Shown here one piece after another: positions 1 through 12,700 of a DNA stretch of 64,000 nucleotides (the stretch's first letter is position 1; each line of letters begins with the position of its first letter). Both the position numbers and the translations under genes were made by a program. Below the pieces are notes generated by a model. That model did no database searches. It was not told the DNA's origin and worked only from the letters and a program-made list of their open reading frames with translations. This DNA comes from Corbicula japonica (Eukaryota > Mollusca > Bivalvia > Venerida > Cyrenidae). The DNA is taken from positions 1 through 64,000 of the forward strand of contig JAZAYU010000877.1 of the NCBI GenBank assembly GCA_038501625.1. The letters run 5' to 3'.

Positions 1-537
1 ACTGGTTACTAATTATGATTCATGGAAGTGTAGGCTGTTAGGGATCTACAATGATTGTACATGTTATAATTTGTATATGGAGTGAAGGGTTAATGTTTTT
101 GCGTATTTGTAAGTAGCAAATAAATGTAGGGCCCAGCAGGATTTCTGCATTGACAGTTATTAAAATGTATTGTAATTAAATATAATTTATCTAACATCTA
201 TTAATCTCCCAGTCTACATACTTGTCAAGCTTGGAAATTATTAGGAAGTTGTTTTGTGTTTAAGGAAACTATCCATTTACTATATATATATATATATATG
301 GGTTTTGTCATGTGTGTGACCAGTGTTTATATAAATCACCTGGCACGTCCATGTTGTCTGATCAGGATCTACACAGGTCACTCCTTGGCCTGAAATAACA
401 TGATGAATCTGTAAACACCCTGTGTAGATCCTGATCACATGGCGTGGTTTTATATCCCATGTGATTAAACCTGTATTTATGGAGTAATCGGCTATGACGT
501 AGCTAGACTGCATTAAAAAGCCTGATATAATTTACAG
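1..537. other. Intron 5' of the first Tudor exon, with decayed foldback repeats
   Basis: No coding exon is seen. Bases about 25-95 and 270-497 are worn copies of the AACCC...GGGTT palindromic MITE family (they end ggagtgaagggtt and carry gatcaggatctac and gatcctgatca). A short (TA)n run lies near 283-298. Confidence 0.6.
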
Positions 538-753
538 CAGTTTGACAGTAGCAAACCTGATGTGCCGTCAGTTAAAGTAGGAGAGATTTACAGTGTCAAG
601 TTTAGTCTGGACGGAATGTGGAATCGTGCACAGGTGCTTCGAGTAGCTGGAGACAATATTCTCGTGCAGTATGTAGACTATGGAAACACTGAGAACACCA
701 AGATAGAGTGTTTCCGAAAACTCAAGGAGGACATGCTCAGACTTCCAGCTCAG
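538..753 (+). CDS. Multi-Tudor exon a (core of Tudor 1)
   Basis: The acceptor is tttacag at 531-537; a CAG directly after it allows a 3-nt later start at 541. The frame reads F-D-S-S-K-P-D, then V-G-E-I-Y-S, W28, and D-Y-G-N at residues 47-50, ending R-L-P-A-Q. The donor is gtaact at 754, phase 0. This is the beta-barrel core of an extended Tudor domain; the preceding helix must be in an exon before the window. Confidence 0.9.
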
Positions 754-3700
754 GTAACTAAATGAATGTAACTAGTTGGTAGGAATTTTACTCTTTACTC
801 CATGGATATGACTGTGTCATATGATGCAGTTTTTTTTTCCTTCTTTAGAAGGGGCTGATTTCAGGCAATCTTCCCCTCCAAAATTCCTTTAAAATCATGC
901 ACTTAAAGAGTTACTATTCGTCAGATTTTTTCATCCCCCTTCACAGGTAAAATCACACTATTTTCCCAGAATTATAGGGGTTGGGCCTCTTTACAGGCAG
1001 TGAAAATAAAGCCCTGCATGAGTGACCAGTGGTGAACCAAATCAACCTGCACATCCTTGCAGTCAGATTTGGATCTAAATTGTTTGCTTTGAAATTTGAT
1101 ATACCGTATAATGGGTTATTTTCGCGATCGAAAATTTTTCGCGATTTTGTCGTAATTGTAATTTTCGTGGTTATAATTTTAGCGAAAAGTGCGCTAACAG
1201 TAATTAATGCGAATGTTGTTGGGAATTTTTGGCGTTTTAATTTTAGCGAATTCACGTCGGTCGCGAAAATAGCGAAAATATTATGCTCGCGAAAAAAAAC
1301 CATTATACGGTATCTGACTTATGTAGAAACTGATATGCAGAATCTACATTGGTTGCACATGGGATTACAGCCATAGATATCCCATGGAGTAAAGGATTAA
1401 TGACTTCTGAATAGATATTTAAGGTTGGTAGAACAATTTTAGCTGTTGAAGCAATATGCTATTTAGGCAGTTTACTGGAGAATACCCTGTATTACAAGAC
1501 AGTATGGTTTTGACCCCTTAAATATCTGGATAGGGATCAGATAACCCCTGATTTCATAAGCTTTATGAAAATCCACAATAAGAAGTCAATGAGGATATTT
1601 ATGCATCTGATGACAATTATTTTCAAGCAGAAATACATGTTCTAGTTTGATTTAGGGAATCTCATGTGCTTTACATTGTATAGTCACCCAAATATGAGAA
1701 GACTGTTTAATGACCATGATTTTCATATGTCATTTCAGGGCGTCTTGTGTGCCTTAGATGGCATAGTCCCTCAATCTGGACAAAACTGGAATATTCCAGC
1801 TGACAAGTTGGTTACGTTCCTCGTCCCCGATAAACCATATCATGCCACCTGTGTCCGAGTCTTGGAGACCCCAGATGGGAAAGTCCATGTTGTTGTCTTG
1901 AAGAATGAACAAGGCATGGCAGTGTCACAGTTGCTGCTTGCTGCAGGCCTAGTGAATCCAGAACCAAAAATTGAACCTGGTGCCTACCCAGGATCAAGGG
2001 CAGAGAGGTGAGGCTTGAAGCATTAAGAACTTCGTTGGAGGAGTTAAGCCTAAACAGTAATGATATTCCAGCTGATCAGGAATTCCAAATGTTTGACATT
2101 CCAGTGTTCTTTTCTGCATTTGAAAATTTGTCTGCCAGTACAACTGTTCACAACCCAGTATATGGGCAGTTTAATTTAAAACTTTAACCTGAAATAATTT
2201 ACGCTCGGAAATAGTTACTTAAAGTTGAACGAAGGAAATAGCGTTTTTTGGTTAAAGATGCCAACCTAAAAAACATTTATAATCTTAAGGTGACAATTAT
2301 TTTATGGCCAGCTGCACTAAATATCAACTTTTCCATTAAAACACTACTTTAGCCATCCATAATTACTGTGTCTTTCCTACCAAAACCTTTGCCCAACTCC
2401 CTTTGTTTTGCAGACTTTTGATGGCCAAGGATTTGCCGAAGGCAGTAGACAAGCTTGTCATCGGACAGGAAGTGCCACTGATGATTGCTGATGCTAAATC
2501 ACCGATAGACTTCAGTATACAAGTCCTGGATGAGGAAAATATCGCAGAGTTCACAACGTTTAACATCAAGTTCAATGAGGCCTGCAATAAGTGTACAGAA
2601 ACAGAATATAGGTACAGTGACTTCATGCTATTAATACCACCTCTGGGACTGGGCAGAAGTGGTCTTAACCCTTTCCTCCATAGACACACCTTTATTGCAT
2701 GGGCAAACAGACAGCATGGATGTGCTGGCTGATCAGGATCTGCACTGTTCACTTTTTTATTCCTTAGGTTATTTCTGACCAAAATGTGACCACTGCAGAT
2801 ACTGATCAGACAGCACGGATGTGCGGGCTGATCTGGAGCTACACTGGTCGCACATGCGTAAAAAGGCGTATATATGGAGGAAAGGGTCAATAGAGAGGTG
2901 GTCGTTATTTCAGGAAGGAAAATTATGCAAATTTGTTGCAGAAAACATTAAATGTCAATTTATTAAGGTTGTCTTAATTTTGGGGTGTTCGTGATAAGAA
3001 ATTTTACTGTTTTTGTTTATGAGTTTTTCATTGGGAAATAACCCTTGAGTAATAGAATAGCATTTCATGGGTTAAATGCAAAATAGTTGTGGCTGCCTTC
3101 TTTTTGTTCGTATACAACTGATTTACACTCTGACAGCGCAAAATTGTAACATTTGCATAACAAATTTCAGTTTGTGATCATACATGTATTTGACTTAAGG
3201 GCTGTTTAAAAAAAAATGGCTGGAAAAGTGAAAAAATAGTGAAAAATTAAAGTTCGTTCAAATTCCAAACTTGTTATTCTGAATGTTTTGCTTATTGAAA
3301 CTGAGTACAAAACTGAAAGATTTTTGAAATCCGTCAACTGGTTGCTGAGATATTGTCATTTGAAAAATGGCAAGTGAAGTGAAAAAAATGTAAAGAATTT
3401 AAGTTCATAAAAAGTCCAAACTGGTTAGTCCATATGTTTGTACAGTCTTTTTTTCAGTGATCAAAATCAATCAAGTTATACCCATATGTGGCAGAATAAA
3501 AATTTTATGGAGCTTTATTGACCTATATTAAATAAATAAAAGAATTTTAATTGATGTGCTTAAAATACAAGTATTACTGTTTCTTATTATTTAAATGTGT
3601 ATTTCTGTTAAAATACATGTTGAAGAATCAAATATAAGTGCTTTAGAACTTGTGGTATCGCATAAAGATATAAAATTAATAATGTTAAGAAAGTGTGTCA

Positions 3701-6700
3701 CACTCCTGACAACCACATAAGTGCAGTGTACTCAAAAATGTTTCACTAATGCCATTTCTGTTAGTCACAGTTTAACAAAACATGACATAGACTTCTAAGA
3801 AAAAACATGCTCTTGTTTTCATGTAAAGGATATGTTGACAGAATATTGCAATATGTGCATAATGTCATACTCCTGACAAATTTAGCTGACATTCCCTGAA
3901 GGGAGCTGCAGACAAATATAATTTCAATAGAAGTGATAATATGATAACTATTGCATCTAGAAACATGAAACTTAATTATACACAAAACATTTCTTATGTA
4001 CTATTAATCTTAAAAGTCCTATAAATTTATAAAGCAAAGAGGTATTGATTTTCTTGAGGTATTTTCTAATCTACCACGCTTGACTTAATAGCATATATTT
4101 TGATTACTTTAAGTATAATATGCTTAATTTTATCATTATTTGATGCCTAATAAATGCACCTTTAACTAAAACAACACTAAAACTTGTCTTTACTTAAGCT
4201 TTTTGTAAAATAATTGTTGAACAAATGTGATTTTGAAAAGTGTCATACTTTTTTGTCACACTCCTGACATTTTTTGCCCTTTATTTTAGAATATTTTTTT
4301 AACAGATGGTGTTTTTTTGATAAAACTTTACAAATCTTAAAAGGACATGATGAGACACTTCTGCAAAGTAGGAAAATGGAAGTAACTGTTTGTTGTACAT
4401 TTTTCTAACAGGAAAACTCAAACCAGCCATTTTTTTTTAAACAGCCCACAACTAAAATTCGATTTTACATGGAAATTTTAACAAAATGACATTTTAAAGT
4501 TAACTTCTTTTCTCCATATTATATGGGTTTTATCTTGTGTTGTATCTGTGTAGATCCAGATCACCTAGCCTATGTGAGCTGACTGATCTTAATTAACACT
4601 GGTCACCTCAATGTTAGAAATAACACAATGAATCTAAAAGCAAACAGCATAGATCCTGATCACACAGCACATCATCTGCAAGCTAATCAGGATCTAACAC
4701 TGTTTGACTATGAATATAGAGGATATTTGTTTTTTGCAGTGTAAGATAAAAATATGCTAATATACAAATTCTCGTCCGGTAGAAAGATTGGAACTTTTTG
4801 CATGCCAATATGTAACCCGTTACTCTACTGGCAGTACCGTCTCAAATTGCAAAATCCAGTTTTTATTGAATGCTTATAAATGTCATCGTTCCATCGATAC
4901 CAAATTTATGCCGGTAAAGATGTGTTACAATTTGCCATTTTTGGATTTCGCTCATTTAAAAGATTAAGGAAAACCATGCCGGACAAGACTTTTGTACATA
5001 AGTATATATTTCACCGAGTGAGCTCCTGAATTCATATTTCACAAGTGACGAAGCCACGAGTGAAAATACATAATTTTGGAGCTCACGAGTGATATATTTT
5101 TTTTTCTTTCACTGGTGAAAACAAAATTTCTTTTTATATTATGCATTTACTACAGAATTTGTGTTAATTTGACAAAAAAATGCAAAAAAAGTGGTGCCAA
5201 AAATGCTTGTTTATGATGTTACATCATGGCATCATATATCCAATTTTGAGCCAGTTTCTAAACGGTCTCATTCGGAATGTTGTGTGTGTTCGGGTACCAG
5301 CGTGGAAAAAAAACAACAGTGAAAATATTATAAAAATAATATTCCACTGTTTGAAATCAGTGAAATACCACTTTTATTTCACTGGGAAAATTCTATAATT
5401 TACTGAAAAGCATAAAATAAAAAAGCCGTATCCCATGGTTATAAAGGGTTAAATGTACATGTATGTACTTTCAGGCCAAAAGCAGTAGGAGAGTTGGTGG
5501 CATCATTATTTAGTCAGGAGGATGGCTGGTACCGCGCTGAAGTCACCGAGTTGACCAGCACTGGGGCTAAGGTGGTTTTTGTGGACTATCTGAACACTGA
5601 GACAGTTGCGTTTAGGATGCTAAGACGAGCCCCTGCAATGTCGGCCAACTTCCCGGCTCAAGGGATTCCATGCTGTATGTCTGATATACAGGAACCAGCT
5701 TCGGGCAAGTGGCCAGCTGAAATTTATGCTTACTACAGTGAACTCTCAAAAACAGCCCTTAAGGGTACAGTAAAACAAATCCGAGATGGTGTGGTGTCAA
5801 TTGATCTGAAAGAACTCAGTGGTGAATCAGTGAGCAAGAAAGTACTGGAAGTGTTGAAGAAATCTGGAGCAAAATCTCCAGCCAAGTTGAACAGTGAAGA
5901 TACCAAGGAAAAATCTGGAACTATTCCTAAGGCAGTGGTGGTTGCTAGGGAAACATCTACTGATTCTACAGCTGTGAAACAGGTTGCCATGGCAACCAGC
6001 TCAACAGGCAGCATACCACCAGGAGAATTACCAATGGACGGCAGTAAAATTCATGCAGTCATTACTCATGTGGATGCAATTGACGGTGTATATGTACAGG
6101 AAATTGACCCGGCAAAGCAGAAGAATCTCGCTGAATTGATGGTTGAATTAAATGAAAGTGCCTCTCCTGACCCTTCGTACTCACCTAAAGAAGGGGACTT
6201 TGTTGCTGCAGTATATAGTGGCATGGATAGTCCGATGTGGTACCGGGGACAGATTAAAGCTAAGATTACAGAAAACTCGTACAAGGTACTATTTATCGAT
6301 TACGGTAATACAGAGTGTGTCCAGTTGGCCACAATTGCGCCCCTGGAGTCAAGGTTTATGTCATTACCAGCAAAAGCAGTTCCATGTATGCTCGCTGGAT
6401 GTGAGGCATTCGCGGACTCGGAGACATTCTTGTCCAAGCTTGTTCAGTTAACAAATATGGAGGTCTATGTGAAGGCGATGAACTATGTTCGCAATATATT
6501 TGTTATAGACGTTTACACGATCGATGGTGTAAAAGTTAACGATATGTTAAAATCTTTGGAAAGTAAAACTGAAGAATTAAAAGAAACGCCACAACCTGCT
6601 TCAACTGAAAATAGAATCATGCAGATGGCAGAAACATCTCTCCCACTAGATGGAACAAAAATCTGTGCCAAGGTTGTTCTTGTAGAAAGTCTTGTTAACT

Positions 6701-9700
6701 TCCATGTGCATTTAGTCAACCCGGAAACTGATACAAAACTGTTGGAGTGTTTGAAAGAAATGCAGATTTATTATAGTGGCAATAATGAGATGTATATGCC
6801 TGTAGTTAGTGAATACATCGCTGCACTGTTTGATGACGGTTCTGGTGCCGTTTGGTATAGAGCCAAAGTTCTTCAAGTCGCAGAAAAAGATGTGACAGTG
6901 TATATCATTGACTATGGAAATACTGGGTTAGTTGGCCGAGAACAAGTAAGAAAGCTACACAATAGATTTATTGCTTTACCCACTGTTGCAGTAAAGTGCA
7001 AGTTGAATAAAAGCACTGGTCAGGAGAGTCAAGAAATCATTCGAGATTTTTCTGCGGTTGAGAGTGCCGACTCTGTGAATGTACGAGCTCTCACAAAGGT
7101 TGGAGACGCGTATGTTGTGGACATTCTGTTAATGGATGCTCTAGAAACTTTAGTCAGCGACTTTCTTGGCTTAAATATGGAAGAGCCTGAAGCCAGTGGA
7201 ACAGGGGACCAGACAGGTGGCACAGCGAATGATCTTGTCCGATCGCCAGGACCAGAAACTTCAGAAACCAGAGTGAAATCCCCAGTGTCTGCTCCAGTAC
7301 AGAATCTTTCTGTCATTACCACTGTTGAGTTGCCGCTTGGAACAGACACAGAGGCTGTGACCTACGTTATAAATAGCATCAGATCCTTCTATATCCAGAA
7401 AGCAGACGACGACTCTCAGCATGCCTTGGCAAAGATGATGGTGGAGTTAAATGACTATTGTAAGAAGAACTCCACTGTCCATCAGCCGTCAGTGGGGGAG
7501 CTGGTTGCAGCATTGTTTGTAGAAGGGGGCGACGCTAGCTGGTACAGAGGGTGTGTCCTAGAAATGATTGACGCCAATAGCTGCCTAGTGTTCTTCCTGG
7601 ATTATGGCAATAAGGAGACGATTCCCACAAAAGATATAAGAAAATTAGATACAAGGTAATTGTTCAAGTTGACAATTTACTCCAAGGAATACAGCTTTAT
7701 TCAATGGGTGAACAGTGTAGATCTAGATCTGTCTGTACATTGGTGCAGCTGATCTGGATCTATAATGTTTGCTTCTTAATCAAAAATAACCTAGTGAATC
7801 TTAGTGAACAGTATAGATTTTTATCATATTGCATGGATATGTAGGCTGATCTGGATCTACACAGATCGCACATGGAATACAGCTTTAATTCAATGGATGA
7901 TCTGTGTAGATCCAGATAAGTTGTTCAATCAGTGCAGCTGATCTGGATCTACACCACTTGCTTCTTGGTCAGAAATAACCTAATGAATCTTAAAGCAAAC
8001 AGGAGAAAGATGTGGATTTATTACATAGATATGCAGACTGATCTGGATCTAATAGGTAGCTCATGGGATAAAAGTTGTATCCTTAGAGTGAAGACTTTGA
8101 GTATGAAGTATAGTCTGCTTGAAATTCTTGGTATGTTAAGAACAATTTTCTCACAATTAATATTTCGCATATAATTTTGTTGTTCAGACATCAGCAGACA
8201 CCTGTTTTGAAAATAAATTAATTATGATTCAGCAAGGATTTATGAAGTTTTTTTTTATTGAAATCCTTCCATTTTTGGTGTGATAGTTGCAGTATTTTGA
8301 TGATAGTAAAATAATGATTGCTTTCCTATTAATAACTTAAGAACAAAAATAGGATATGTACCTTTAATAGAATGTGGGTACTCTTAAGTAACTTTATGTT
8401 TACATTGTTTTAAATTCAAACTATTTTATAAAACATGACAGTAAACACAAGTACAAACTTGCAATTATGGATGCTTTACTTTTTATGCCTCCACAAAGTG
8501 AGAGTCATATAGACTTGCACTCGTCCGTACGTACGTCCCAAAATCTTGTGGCATCAACTCCTCCTAAACTACATGTATAATGTAGATTTCTTTCATATTT
8601 GCACAGATGATCAAGCAGCATGTGCAGATGATCGGGAAGGATTTTTTCCTGTGACCATTTTTACCAGAGTTATGGCCCTTTGTTATTAAAAATTATGTTG
8701 CAGCAGTTCGGGCATCAGTGTCCTGAGGACACAGTCTAGTTAAAGGCTGTTCTGCTGCCTAAATATTTACGCTAAATATTTTAACAAAACACTTTCAGAT
8801 TCCTCAAGTTGCCTGCAATTGCCATTCACTGTAAGTTGTGTGGAATAGGAGCTGAGACAGAACAGATGTTGAAGAAATTTCAGACCATCACTGGTAACCC
8901 AATGACAGTTCGAACTCTCGCGATCAAAGACGACACATACGAGGTAGAGGTTACTACACAAGACGGGAGGAAAATGAGCGAAGTCCTGGGACTGGAACTG
9001 GGTGCCAGTGGAGGCGCAAGGAATACAAGCACAGATATTGTGGATCATCTCCCTAAAGCAATTTCACCAGGTCAGTAGTTTTTAACAGATAACGAGTAAA
9101 GCATAAAATGGACATAATTTAAGATCTAAAATCTATAGCATTTTTATTAAAGGCCAATTGTCTAACTGTATGTTTGCCTACCCCAGTATGCAAATTGATG
9201 AATAAGCTGTTTTCTGTCAAGTTAGAACAAAAATCGTGTGTTATATGTGTTAACTTGTGGACTGCGACCAAGATCATTTAACATCACTTTTAGATTAAGC
9301 TATTTCTGCCTCTAGAGGCAACCGGTGTAAATCCAGATTGGATGTGCCTGCTGATCTGGAACTACACTGGTCACACATGCGATAATAAACCCGTAAATAA
9401 GCAAAAAAAGGGTTACAAGATTTGATTCATTTACTGAATGCCTTATTACTAGTGACAGATCCACTGCCAAAAAAAGTGTCATCACCACCTAAAGGGGAGA
9501 GGAAGCCTGTGTTCAGCCAGACCCTGGCCAAGAGTCGTCCCGAAGGGAAGGAGTTCACAGCGGTGATCACAAATACTGTCCGACCTAACCTGTTCCACTG
9601 CCAGGTCTACAATGAGACATGTAAGTTAATTGAATACTTAATCGCTTACTACATTTATGAGCCTTTAGGGCAAGGGAACAATGTAGATCCAGATGAGCTT

Positions 9701-12700
9701 GCACATCTGGGCTGAAGGTTATAAAACTGAGCATGGAAACCAGTCTCAAATCTCAAGCATCTGATTGGCTGAAATGGCGACCAGTCACCATTTCAGCCAA
9801 TCAGATGCTTGAGATTTGAGACTGGTTTCCAAACTCAGCTTTATAACCTTGGAGCTAGGATCTGCACTGTTCGCTTTTAGATTCATTTGCTATTTCTGAC
9901 CAAGATGGGACCAGTATAGATTCAGATCAGATGATGTGCCGGCTGATCTGAACTTATACTTTTTGCACATGCCTTAAAACCTGTATATATGAAGTAAAAG
10001 TTTAATGCTTTACATGCTGACTTTATATAATATACTAGCCCTGGCTGATCTGGGTTTATAAGGAAAACGAGAAAAATTTTGTACTTTCTGCTGATTCAAT
10101 GTGTTCTTGCCCTGCACATCATCTGTCTGATCAAGATCTAACTGTTTGCGTTTAGATTTATAAGCTTTCTTCACACTAATTATGAACAGTATAGACCTCA
10201 ATCAGGCTGCAAAGGCATGCAGGCTGACCTGGATCTGTGCTGTTCATGCGATATGGTACACGGGATATCCACCCATCCACAGATTTAATGGTCTTTACAA
10301 TAATGATTAAAATATCCGAAGGGATATAAAACACAGTTGTTTTCACTCTTTTTACCGAAACGGCCGAAACATCATGTAAAAAGAGTGAAAACAACTGTTT
10401 TTTACAATAATGTTCACAGATTTGCAAGATCTGAAGTTCCTCAGTGACACTATGCAGTTAGAATGTGAACATGAGGTCAGCGATCCAGATAACCAAAAGT
10501 TTGAAGTGGGAGAGCTCTGCTGTGCCAAGTTTCCAGGTATTTATGTCTCTTCTTACAGTAATAATCAGAAAAATACACCATTATAAACATACAACTTTGC
10601 CCAGTGAATAGGTAGATGTGTCAGTCAGAAAATTGGTTGTTACTTTTCTTCATTTATACAAAAACAAAACCTGATAAATATTTGAAGTATATATTTAACC
10701 TTTAAATATTTTAAGTACATATTGAACCATTTATGCCATGGGATATGGCTCGTATAGATGTACTTGCTGATCGTTATCTACACTGTTGGCATATGTGATA
10801 AAACCTGTATATAAGGAGCATAGGGGTTTTAAGTATAAGTATCCCTGAGAGGTTGTATAAATCTGCAATCTTCTATTTCTTGACAGGTGTGATGCAGAAA
10901 ACTGAAAAGCTTACATTCTTCATTGATTCTGATTCTTTCCCTTCATAGGGATTGCTTTGTCCATTGTTCATCATCAAAACTTAACTTTATAACTTTGCCA
11001 TTTCTTAAAATTTCTTTATTCTGTTTTGATTCCAGTAATCTTCATATGGATTGCTTTGACTGTCCTCAGTCATCAAAACTAAACGTTACAGCTTTGCCAT
11101 TTCTTGATATTTCTTCATCATCAATATTCTATTTTGATTCTGGTTCTTTCGACTCAGTTGATGGTCAGTGGTACCGGGCCTCAGTGTTGGAGGTGTTCCC
11201 GGACAAGACTGTTAAAGTTGAATATGTTGATTTTGGAAACCAGACGGAAGTACCGCTATCCTTACTGCGATCGGTCACAGAGGACTACACACGGCTGCCT
11301 TTGCTAGCTTTCCGATGTTCCTTAGATGGTAAGGCCCAGAGCGTGGCATATTTATCTCGAGCCTCCAAAATAAAAGGAAAACTTAAAAACCTCGAACACT
11401 TGAGTGAACCTCGAAGCAGTTGTCCTGGTTTCGATAGTTTTCTTATATAATTTATATGAACAATACCAAGGAAACCTTGAACTTAGAAACCTCAAGGACA
11501 GGGGTCGGTCTGCTGAAATAGATTTCTTTAATTCCTTTAGAATTCTCAAAAATCTTAAAAATTTAGAAGGAAGGGTGATATATAGGGGTAACTCTGTCCA
11601 TTCTCAAATATTTAAAATTGGCTATAACTTTACAATTTCTTTATAATTCTACTTTAAATTTTTCAATTACATTGCCAAAATCTTAAGGTCAGGATCGCAT
11701 ATGACGCGTATGCCTTCTGATCTGGATCTACACTGGTATCTTCTTGGTCAGAAATAACCTGATGAATCTAAGAGCTGACTGCAGATCCTGATCAGACAGC
11801 TGATCTGGATCTACACTGTTTGCCGATGGAATAGCAGCCACATCCCATAATGAGTTAACCCTTTCCTCCATAGACATACCTTTATTGCTAGGGCGAACAG
11901 TTTAGATCCAGATCAGCCGGCACATCCGTGCCGTCTGATCAGGATCTAAACTGTTCGCTTTTTGATTCATTATCTTATTTCTGACCAAACTGCGACCAGT
12001 GCAGATCCTGATCAGACGGCACATATGTGCCGGCTGATCTGGATCTACACTGGTCGCACATGCGTAAAAATGAGTATCTATACAGGAAATGGTTAAAGGT
12101 TTTTTCTGTATTCAAAAGCAATAGCTTTGAGATGGTTCATGATTTAAAAGTGCATATCAATTCAAAAACCATGCTACATTATGTTTAATCCAATGCTCTT
12201 TTATGCAGGAGTGGTTCCAGTTGGCAGCGCTTGGACGGAGCAAGCCGGTCTAGAGTTGTCTAAATTCCAGGACAAGGAACTTAAGGCCAAAGTGGTGAAA
12301 GTAGACAATGATGTATACGAACTGGAACTGACCGATGTGGCCAAAAACCTGGACCTAGCTGGACATCTTGTTGCACTTGGTATGGCGAAAGCTGCAGAGA
12401 ATGGAAATGAAGGTAAAATATATATATACATGCAATATTCCCCTGCAGTGTTTGGGGTTGGGGGAGGGGGGGGGGGGGAGTCATTTAGAAGTTTGGCTAA
12501 TCCTCCAGTCCCCTTGCTGGGTATGAAAATCTTGATCTCGAATTTACAGGTTCACAACATTGTTAATATTCCAGGTCTTATATACTTGCGATAATGTAAT
12601 ATACCATGATCTGTTTCTGAGCACATTGTAATATACCAGGGTCTACTTCTGACAGCATTGTCATATACCACAGTCTTCTCACCATTGCTATATTAGAGGG

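Larger units (their letters stand above)
9290..10265. repeat. Cluster of family A copies, one interrupted by a family B palindrome
   Basis: A partial copy lies at about 9290-9415. A copy at about 9660-10005 is split by the 136-bp family B element at 9715-9850. A decayed copy lies at about 10016-10265. The copy halves on either side of 9715-9850 continue each other, so B inserted into A. Confidence 0.6.

Noticed and set aside
953..1376. Overlapping 115-116-residue frames on opposite strands
   Set aside because: They fall in the TCGCGAAAA-rich MITE at 1101-1313, show no domain and are not flanked by phase-matched splice sites.
10923..11157. In-frame extension of Tudor exon h upstream
   Set aside because: A 99-bp tandem duplication happens to stay open, but the V-G-E-L-C-C-A-K-F-P / V-D-G-Q-W-Y-R junction shows the exon begins at 11158.
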